The position numbers were made by a program, and so were the translations under genes. A DNA stretch of 6,595 nucleotides from Porticoccus sp. (GTDB taxonomy: Bacteria; Pseudomonadota; Gammaproteobacteria; Pseudomonadales; Porticoccaceae): contig NYXF01000028.1 in assembly GCA_002685455.1 (NCBI GenBank), positions 8,267 through 14,861 on the forward strand, given 5' to 3'. Below, piece by piece: positions 1 to 4,843 of this stretch; position 1 is the first letter of the stretch; the number at the start of each line of letters is the position of its first letter. The notes beneath the pieces are model-generated. The model worked only from the letters and a program-made list of their open reading frames with translations, ran no database searches and had not been told where the DNA came from.

Positions 1-536
1 GATTAAATTTATTAGATTCGTTAAGAAATTATACAAACAAATTACTAAGATTTAAAAATACTAGCGGAATAGCACAATATCTTTTACAAGAATATGAATA
101 TCATAAAGATAATAAATCTACACTTCATGAGAATTTACCATGTCAGAAAGAAACATTAGAACCAACTATATCACAACAATCGCAACAATCGCAACAATCG
201 CAACAAGACTCTGAAATTTCACCTATGTCAGATGATACTATAGATACTATAGATACCGTAGTAGGAGAAAGACCTATTGAATATGAAGAACAACCAGTCC
301 ATGAACCAGAACCAGAAATATTACCTGATTTTCAAAAATGTATATCAGATAACCCTTGTTTACAAGTGCTTTATGATAAGATATTGCAAGATTTAAAACA
401 AACACAAACACCAACAAAAGCTGGTATTCATAAAACTAAAAAGAAATCTAAAAGGAGAAAATCTAAAAGGAGAAAATCTAAACGTAAGAAATCTAAACAT
501 AAGAAAACTAAACGTAAGAAATCTAAAAAAAGATAA
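1..536 (+). CDS. 3' end of a gene of unknown function with a Lys/Arg/Ser-rich tail (5'-partial)
   Basis: The frame of the ATG at 225 is open back to base 3 with no stop, so that ATG is an internal Met and the gene enters from the left; 177 residues are visible. No other in-frame ATG lies upstream. In order they show an Asn/Leu/Lys-rich, probably helical stretch (starting LNLLDSLRNYTNKLL), a Gln-Gln-Ser repeat, an acidic Asp/Glu/Pro-rich linker (DTIDTIDTVV, then HEPEPEPE-like), a short hydrophobic segment (PCLQVLYDKILQDL), and a strongly basic tail of six KSKRR-like pentapeptides up to the stop. I do not recognise the family. Such basic tails are common on giant-virus proteins that bind nucleic acid or are packaged in particles, so a DNA-associated or virion role is only an inference. 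The coding call is firm because 74 extra stop-free codons in AT-rich DNA are unlikely by chance. Confidence 0.88.
   Translation, partial: LNLLDSLRNYTNKLLRFKNTSGIAQYLLQEYEYHKDNKSTLHENLPCQKETLEPTISQQSQQSQQSQQDSEISPMSDDTIDTIDTVVGERPIEYEEQPVHEPEPEILPDFQKCISDNPCLQVLYDKILQDLKQTQTPTKAGIHKTKKKSKRRKSKRRKSKRKKSKHKKTKRKKSKKR
174..206 (+). repeat. 9-bp tandem repeat (CAACAATCG), about 3.7 copies, coding
   Basis: Three perfect copies of CAACAATCG lie at 174-182, 183-191 and 192-200, followed by a partial CAACAA. The period is a multiple of three, so copy-number change keeps the frame and only lengthens the Gln-Gln-Ser linker of the host gene. Confidence 0.9.
444..533 (+). repeat. 15-bp tandem repeat, six copies, coding the basic KSKRR tail
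   Basis: Six 15-bp units start at 444, 459, 474, 489, 504 and 519. The first two are identical (AAATCTAAAAGGAGA). The next three end in CGTAAG or CATAAG, and the last is A-rich. They encode KSKRR, KSKRR, KSKRK, KSKHK, KTKRK and KSKKR, directly before the TAA stop. The purine-only drift between units suggests selection for charge rather than exact sequence. Confidence 0.92.
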
Positions 537-602
537 TTTACTAGTTAGCTTTTATTTTAACTGTTTATGACATTTCACACACTAGATGAATTGTATTAAT
601 TT

Positions 603-649
603 TTATACATATATGGTCTGAACAGTATTAATTTAAACAATATGTATAA
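603..649. terminator. Putative bidirectional transcript-end hairpin between convergent genes
   Basis: TTATACATAT at 603-612 is a perfect 10-bp inverted repeat of ATATGTATAA at 640-649, with a 27-nt loop. It sits in the 140-bp gap between the plus-strand gene ending at 536 and the minus-strand gene ending at 677. It is therefore 3' of both and could end both transcripts. In Mimivirus, polyadenylation occurs at AT-rich hairpins of this sort (the 'hairpin rule'); applying that here is an inference. The rest of the gap shows nothing else I can support. Confidence 0.5.
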
Positions 650-676
650 TATATTAAAAAGTAGATGGATAAATTA

Positions 677-970
677 TTATTTTACTAATATTAATATCAC
701 TAAAGTTGGTATTATATCTAACATGTAATTTATATTAGATGCACCGTATGAAGTAAACCACGAATAATCGCAAAATTTATATTTTCTACCTTCACCACAT
801 ATATAAGAGCTTTGACTAATAGCATAGACAACTTGTAATATAATTTGTAATAATAATAATAATAAACATACTAACACTATCTTATTTTTTATGATACCCC
901 TTTGATATATTAACATTATTATAACTACTTTGTATAATATATGTGAAACAATATCTATCAGATTATTCAT
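677..970 (-). CDS. Small membrane protein, unknown function
   Basis: This 97-residue frame is not recognised as any family. It has three hydrophobic stretches, at about residues 7-22, 31-51 (very Leu/Ile/Val-rich, the clearest membrane span) and 82-96 at the C-terminus. Between the last two is a polar loop with two cysteines (C58 and C67, in YICGEGRKYKFCDYSW) that could form a disulfide outside the cytoplasm. The aromatic-rich loop and the Arg/Lys after the first segment (QRGIIKNK) look like genuine membrane-protein sequence rather than a chance AT-rich frame. It is divergent from the methyltransferase gene and shares a 93-bp intergenic region with it. The AAATTTGAT word is not found on its strand; only AAATTTAAT (996-988) occurs, 17 nt from the start, closer than in the other genes. 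It could still be spurious, since low-GC DNA easily encodes Ile/Leu runs. Confidence 0.55.
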   Translation of the reverse strand: MNNLIDIVSHILYKVVIIMLIYQRGIIKNKIVLVCLLLLLLQIILQVVYAISQSSYICGEGRKYKFCDYSWFTSYGASNINYMLDIIPTLVILILVK

Positions 971-1017
971 TCTATAATTAAATATATATTAAATTTTAAT
1001 ATCATTACATTAATTTG

Positions 1018-1027
1018 AAAATTTGAT
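1018..1027 (+). promoter_or_regulatory. Putative promoter word AAAATTTGAT before the methyltransferase gene
   Basis: AAATTTGAT followed by AT ends at 1027, leaving 36 nt to the ATG at 1064. The same word with the same 36-nt gap precedes the next gene at 2477. It resembles the Mimivirus early promoter AAAATTGA with one more T, so early expression is a reasonable inference. The start codon context is TAAAATGG, almost the same as at 2477. Confidence 0.6.
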
Positions 1028-1063
1028 ATTTTACTTAAAAATAAAATATTATATTTAACTAAA

Positions 1064-2431
1064 ATGGGTATATATTTGTGCAAGCGGTGTGGCAAAGAAT
1101 TCAATCAAAAATCGCATTTTGAGAAACATTGTAAAAAGAAAAATCCATGTCAAGATATTAATAAAGTAATAGATAATCTTGTTAAATCTGAAGTAGATGA
1201 ACAAATTAAAATATTAGTTCCTCAGTTTGGTGAATTATCAAAAACACTTACAAGAGAATTAGATAAAAACACTAAAAAATCTAAGGGGATATTCTTCACA
1301 CCTTATAATATTATTAAGAAATCATGTGATATAGTATTTGAATATTGTGCTAAGAATAATATTAAAATTAATGATATTTTAGAACCCTCGTGTGGTTCTT
1401 GTGAATATATTAAACATCTTGATAATATAACAGATGATGTAATTATTGATGGAATTGAATACGATGATACTATTTATGAAAATATAAAATCATTAAAATT
1501 CAGAAACAATGTAAATTTAATGAAAATGGATTATTTAAAATATGAGGTAGAAAGAATGTATGATCTTATTATTGGAAATCCCCCTTATTTTGTAGTTAAA
1601 CAAGCCGATGTAAAGGAAGAATATAAACAATTTTACGATGGTAGACCAAATATGTTCGTTCTCTTTATCATTCATTCTCTATCAAAGCTTAAAGAAGGTG
1701 GTCTAATATCTTTCATTTTACCAAAGAGTTTTTGTAATTGTCTTTATTACAACAAGATAAGATCACACATTAATGAAAATTTTACAATTGTAGATGTTTA
1801 CGATTTTAGCAGAGAATCATATCTAGAAACAGCACAAGATACTATCATGCTTCTTATTCATAATAAACCAGGTGAAAATAACGATTATATATACAATAAT
1901 AATGGAAATATATTGTTTAATACACCAGAAAATATTAAACACATTAAACGATTATATGATAACTCTACAAATCTTAAAAATCTTAATTTATCAGTTAAGG
2001 TCGGAAATACAGTCTGGAATCAATGTAAAGATATTTTATCAGATGATAGTAAATTTACAAGGTTAATATATAGCGGGGATATTAAAAATAATAAATTAGA
2101 ATTAACTGAATATAAAAATGATAAAAAGAAAAATTATATTATGAAAAAAGGGGAAACAGAACCTGTCTTAGTAGTAAATAGAGGGTATGGGGTGGGAAGT
2201 TATAATCTTAATTATGGTATTATTGATTTAGATCATGAATATCTGATTGAAAATCATTTAATCATTATAAAATCAAAAGATAATCTTACGAAAGAAGAGT
2301 TAATTAGTAAATTTAATATGATAACTAAATCATTTAACGATAAAAGAACTGAAGAATTTATAAAATTGTATTGCTGTAATTCAGCATTAAATACAACTGA
2401 ACTACAAAATGTGCTTCCTATCTATTTGTAG
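1064..2431 (+). CDS. Zinc-finger-fused N6-adenine DNA methyltransferase (TaqI-like, gamma class)
   Basis: This protein probably transfers a methyl group from S-adenosylmethionine to the N6 of adenine in a specific DNA site. In its 455 residues, a C2HC zinc finger comes first (C6, C9, H22, C29, with the KKNPC ending seen in many giant-virus fingers). The methylase motifs follow in gamma-class order: X (GIFFTP, 75-80), I (ILEPSCGSC, 105-113, AdoMet binding), II (DGIEYD, 129-134), III (D156), IV (NPPY, 172-175, catalytic), and a later strand GGLISFILP (212-220). Residues from about 280 on are less conserved and are probably the target-recognition domain. Length is close to M.TaqI plus the finger. 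No nuclease domain is fused. The DUF262 gene follows 45 nt later on the same strand. Methylase assignment is firm; the recognition site cannot be read from sequence. Confidence 0.95.
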   Translation: MGIYLCKRCGKEFNQKSHFEKHCKKKNPCQDINKVIDNLVKSEVDEQIKILVPQFGELSKTLTRELDKNTKKSKGIFFTPYNIIKKSCDIVFEYCAKNNIKINDILEPSCGSCEYIKHLDNITDDVIIDGIEYDDTIYENIKSLKFRNNVNLMKMDYLKYEVERMYDLIIGNPPYFVVKQADVKEEYKQFYDGRPNMFVLFIIHSLSKLKEGGLISFILPKSFCNCLYYNKIRSHINENFTIVDVYDFSRESYLETAQDTIMLLIHNKPGENNDYIYNNNGNILFNTPENIKHIKRLYDNSTNLKNLNLSVKVGNTVWNQCKDILSDDSKFTRLIYSGDIKNNKLELTEYKNDKKKNYIMKKGETEPVLVVNRGYGVGSYNLNYGIIDLDHEYLIENHLIIIKSKDNLTKEELISKFNMITKSFNDKRTEEFIKLYCCNSALNTTELQNVLPIYL

Positions 2432-2440
2432 AAATTTGAT
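2432..2440 (+). promoter_or_regulatory. Putative promoter word AAATTTGAT before the DUF262 gene
   Basis: The word starts on the base right after the TAG stop of the methyltransferase gene and is followed by TT. It leaves exactly 36 nt to the ATG at 2477, the same spacing as for the methyltransferase gene. This suggests the DUF262 gene has its own promoter rather than being read only from an operon. Confidence 0.6.
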
Positions 2441-2446
2441 TTAATA

Positions 2447-2466
2447 TTGTTATAAATAAATAACAA
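2447..2466 (+). terminator. Small hairpin between the methyltransferase and DUF262 genes
   Basis: TTGTTAT (2447-2453) pairs perfectly with ATAACAA (2460-2466) around a 6-nt AAATAA loop. It lies 16 nt after the methyltransferase stop and between the downstream promoter word and its ATG. It may end the upstream transcript or lie in the DUF262 leader. A 7-bp AT-rich stem is weak evidence in DNA of this composition. Confidence 0.35.
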
Positions 2467-2476
2467 ACTATTTAAA

Positions 2477-3652
2477 ATGGCTGATCCTATTCCTTCTGCT
2501 GTTTTTGAAAGGGAACTCGGGCAAATCACTATTAGAGAACTATTTTCTACAGGTGGAGATGGTTCATATTTAGACTTTGATGCTACAGAAGATCGCTCAC
2601 AAACACAGAAAAAATATCGTATCCCGATACACCAAAGATTTAATCGATGGTCATCTGATGATAAACAATCTTTAATCGCTTCAATCTTTCTGAATTATAT
2701 TATTGGTAATATTAGTTTATCTAGACACCCTAATAATGCCATGGATTTCTATTTTAATATTGAAGACGGACAATCTAGACTAACTGTGATTCAAGAATTC
2801 ATAGAAGATAAATTTAAATTTAATAGTCTTTTATTCAGTGAATTAACTGAATATGATCGTAACAGATTTATGGATTATAAATTTTCAACTGATATAACTA
2901 CACCGAGTAGAAATAGAGGCAACTCAAATATGCTTTTAGATGATCATTATTTTGTAAATTTTGATCGCATTAATAAGGGTGCATCTTTATCAGATAATGA
3001 TAAATATTGGTGCTACAAGAGTAAAAAACTAGTTGAAATAGCTATTAATCTTATAGAAGACTCAAAATTAGATTATACTTTTATGGGAGTTTCAAAATTT
3101 GGGGGAAAGGATAAGAATGGTAAAGAAGAACGTAAACCTCTTGAAGAATTTGTTACTTTTATAAGTGCATTAGTAAACAATATCTATAAAAAGTCTTATG
3201 ATAGAAATAGCGAATATTTAGATGTAAAAAAATCAAATGGACAACCTTATTCTCAAATTGATATAGATTATATTTATGGTTTTATGGAATTTTATAAAAG
3301 TATTCATGATACAATGCTAGAACAAATGCCTCCTAGACAAAGAGAAAAAGTAAATGTTCATTTCAACAATCCGGGTAAATTTTTAGGAATGATTGTCATG
3401 GATTATAAGGAATACTCCCCATTAGAAGACAAGAAGAACATGTGGGTTAATATCCTTAACATAAATCGTTCATCAGATAACTTTATGAAAGAAAAAAATA
3501 CTCTTTGGAATGGTTTTACAGATGCTAACAAGAAAAATCAAGAAGAAGAAAATATTCGTATGAGATTAAACAGAGTCAAAGAATTTTATAGTAATAAACA
3601 AGAGACATCTGATAATTATCATATTGAATACAACGAAAATTTATCTGATTAA
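2477..3652 (+). CDS. DUF262 protein (GmrS/ParB-like NTPase domain), no HNH domain
   Basis: The N-terminal half carries the DUF262 signature: IPIHQRFNRW (49-58), LIASIFLNYIIGNISL (66-81), then IEDGQSRLT (95-103), matching the family's Ile-x-DGQQRLT nucleotide-binding motif with Ser for the second Gln. A third block, FDRINKGASLSDND (162-175), matches the usual F-x-RIN-x-G-x-x-L motif. In bacteria DUF262 is the NTPase part of restriction enzymes that act according to DNA modification (GmrSD, SspE, BrxU), often with a DUF1524 HNH nuclease. No HNH-type His/Asn/His array is visible in residues 180-391, which are Lys- and Asp-rich with no recognised domain, so this looks like an NTPase or sensor without its nuclease. 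It sits just downstream of a methyltransferase and tail-to-tail with a putative nuclease gene, overlapping that gene's stop by 4 nt. The start is supported by the promoter word 36 nt upstream and an AAAATGG context. Confidence 0.92.
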   Translation: MADPIPSAVFERELGQITIRELFSTGGDGSYLDFDATEDRSQTQKKYRIPIHQRFNRWSSDDKQSLIASIFLNYIIGNISLSRHPNNAMDFYFNIEDGQSRLTVIQEFIEDKFKFNSLLFSELTEYDRNRFMDYKFSTDITTPSRNRGNSNMLLDDHYFVNFDRINKGASLSDNDKYWCYKSKKLVEIAINLIEDSKLDYTFMGVSKFGGKDKNGKEERKPLEEFVTFISALVNNIYKKSYDRNSEYLDVKKSNGQPYSQIDIDYIYGFMEFYKSIHDTMLEQMPPRQREKVNVHFNNPGKFLGMIVMDYKEYSPLEDKKNMWVNILNINRSSDNFMKEKNTLWNGFTDANKKNQEEENIRMRLNRVKEFYSNKQETSDNYHIEYNENLSD

Positions 3653-4752
3653 CTAATCTGTAGAGCAGGGAAAGCAACACCATTACCATTCTTCCATCTT
3701 AATAAGATATTCATTTCTTTATTACTCTTCGTTAAACACACAACTGTATGATTTTTTTTTATCATTAGAACTTTTTCAATTGTATAATCATCTGAGTCTA
3801 CTTCTTGATAATGAAATTCATTATTACCCCATAACATGTATTTTTTATCTTTTTGAGAATCAATCAGATATTTATTCATTTCCGAAATTTTCAGTTGGCT
3901 TCCTTCTAAAAACTTCTTAATACTTTCTTTTGATTTTTCTTTCATAAAATTATAATTTTTAATATCTTCTTCTAATCCTGTATATTTTGATGATTGCTTA
4001 GCACCCTTATAATATGATTCTTTAACTGGTATCATACATTTTGGATTATTACCATGTATTTGTTTTAGATAAATCGTTTTATCAGGAATATTATGATTGA
4101 CTTGGGAACATATTGACTGTAAATATTCATCATAAAATAATTCCTCATATGTTTTTTCACACTCAAAATACTTTGATAATTTCATCGGAGAAACATACTG
4201 AGGACAATCATTTACATTACAAGCATTATTCTTAAACTCAATTTTATATTCTTTTATTAAGGTATTACTCGCATTATAAAACATGATGATGAAATCATAA
4301 TGATATCTTCTACCACCCTTAGTTTTTATCTTATAATCGCATACTGGTTGATGGGTATTACTAACTTGACTTTTTAATTTGTCAATGAAAAGATTGTATT
4401 TATCATGGAGTTTAATCCATTGATGATTATCGGGATATGGATTACCATCTGCTAAAGTCTTAATAATATATTCTCTAGTTTTATTACATTCATCATTACA
4501 ACTCTTGATTTGATGATTATAAAAGAATTCTATATCAGATTCTTTTAATGTTTTTTCCACTATCGAATTAGTTGGTTTCTTATTAAAAGAATTTATACGA
4601 CTATTAATATGTTTTATTATAGTTTTCCGATTTTTGCCACTCATTTCTAATGTTTCTAATGATTGTAATTCACCAATCGTTAAAGATTTATACATAGAAC
4701 TAGTCTTTATTTTGGGAATACTTAAACCTAACAAATGTGTTAATTTATTCAT
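3649..4752 (-). CDS. Putative PD-(D/E)XK nuclease (restriction-endonuclease-like)
   Basis: I know of no characterised protein this matches as a whole. Its middle has a nuclease-like core: YHYDFIIMFYN (150-160) followed by KEYKIEFKNNA (167-177), giving D153, E172 and K174 on two predicted strands, as in PD-(D/E)XK enzymes. PQYVSP (184-189) follows, a Gln often found just after the core in restriction endonucleases. The N-terminal 130 residues are mostly helical and Lys-rich, and residues 260-300 are helical and charged. The C-terminus (KVLMIKKNHTVVCL, then LLRWKNGNGVAFPALQIS) looks like a small beta domain, possibly for DNA recognition. It faces the DUF262 gene tail to tail with a TTAA shared by both stops, and carries the same promoter word as the methyltransferase and DUF262 genes. 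Coding is near certain; the nuclease call rests on motif reading alone. Confidence 0.72.
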   Translation of the reverse strand: MNKLTHLLGLSIPKIKTSSMYKSLTIGELQSLETLEMSGKNRKTIIKHINSRINSFNKKPTNSIVEKTLKESDIEFFYNHQIKSCNDECNKTREYIIKTLADGNPYPDNHQWIKLHDKYNLFIDKLKSQVSNTHQPVCDYKIKTKGGRRYHYDFIIMFYNASNTLIKEYKIEFKNNACNVNDCPQYVSPMKLSKYFECEKTYEELFYDEYLQSICSQVNHNIPDKTIYLKQIHGNNPKCMIPVKESYYKGAKQSSKYTGLEEDIKNYNFMKEKSKESIKKFLEGSQLKISEMNKYLIDSQKDKKYMLWGNNEFHYQEVDSDDYTIEKVLMIKKNHTVVCLTKSNKEMNILLRWKNGNGVAFPALQIS

Positions 4753-4781
4753 TTTTGTATTTTACCTTGCATTGTTTTTAA

Positions 4782-4790
4782 ATCAAATTT
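4782..4790 (-). promoter_or_regulatory. Putative promoter word AAATTTGAT before the nuclease gene (minus strand)
   Basis: Read on the minus strand, AAATTTGAT followed by TT ends 29 nt before the ATG at 4752. The sequence and the following dinucleotide fit the AAATTTGATWT consensus of the two plus-strand genes, although the gap is 7 nt shorter. Confidence 0.55.
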
Positions 4791-4791
4791 A

Positions 4792-4837
4792 AATTTATAT
4801 AAATCTAATTTATGTCAAATATTAGATAATATAAATT
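4792..4837 (-). terminator. Putative transcript-end hairpin after the RelA/SpoT-like gene
   Basis: AATTTATAT (4792-4800) pairs with ATATAAATT (4829-4837). After a small internal loop, ATCTAAT (4803-4809) pairs with ATTAGAT (4821-4827), leaving an 11-nt loop. This 16-bp interrupted stem begins 6 nt beyond the TAA of the minus-strand gene ending at 4844. The promoter word of the next minus-strand gene starts right after it. Terminator then promoter in about 55 bp fits the compact layout and the hairpin-guided polyadenylation known from Mimivirus. Confidence 0.55.
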
Positions 4838-4843
4838 AATTAT

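Noticed and set aside
225..536. ATG at 225 as the true start of a 103-residue gene
   Set aside because: The same frame is open to the left edge with coherent protein sequence, so this Met is internal to a gene that begins outside the window.
543..562. AGTTA/TAACT inverted repeat after the first gene as terminator
   Set aside because: The stem is only 5 bp and AT-rich; the 10-bp inverted repeat at 603-649 is a better candidate.
1872..2066. Second plus-strand frame inside the methyltransferase gene
   Set aside because: Its Ile/Thr/Tyr-rich composition is what AT-rich DNA gives in the wrong frame, and it lies fully inside a well supported gene.
3611..3620. Perfect palindrome GATAATTATC near the DUF262 3' end
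   Set aside because: It is inside coding sequence, short and AT-rich, and expected by chance at this composition.
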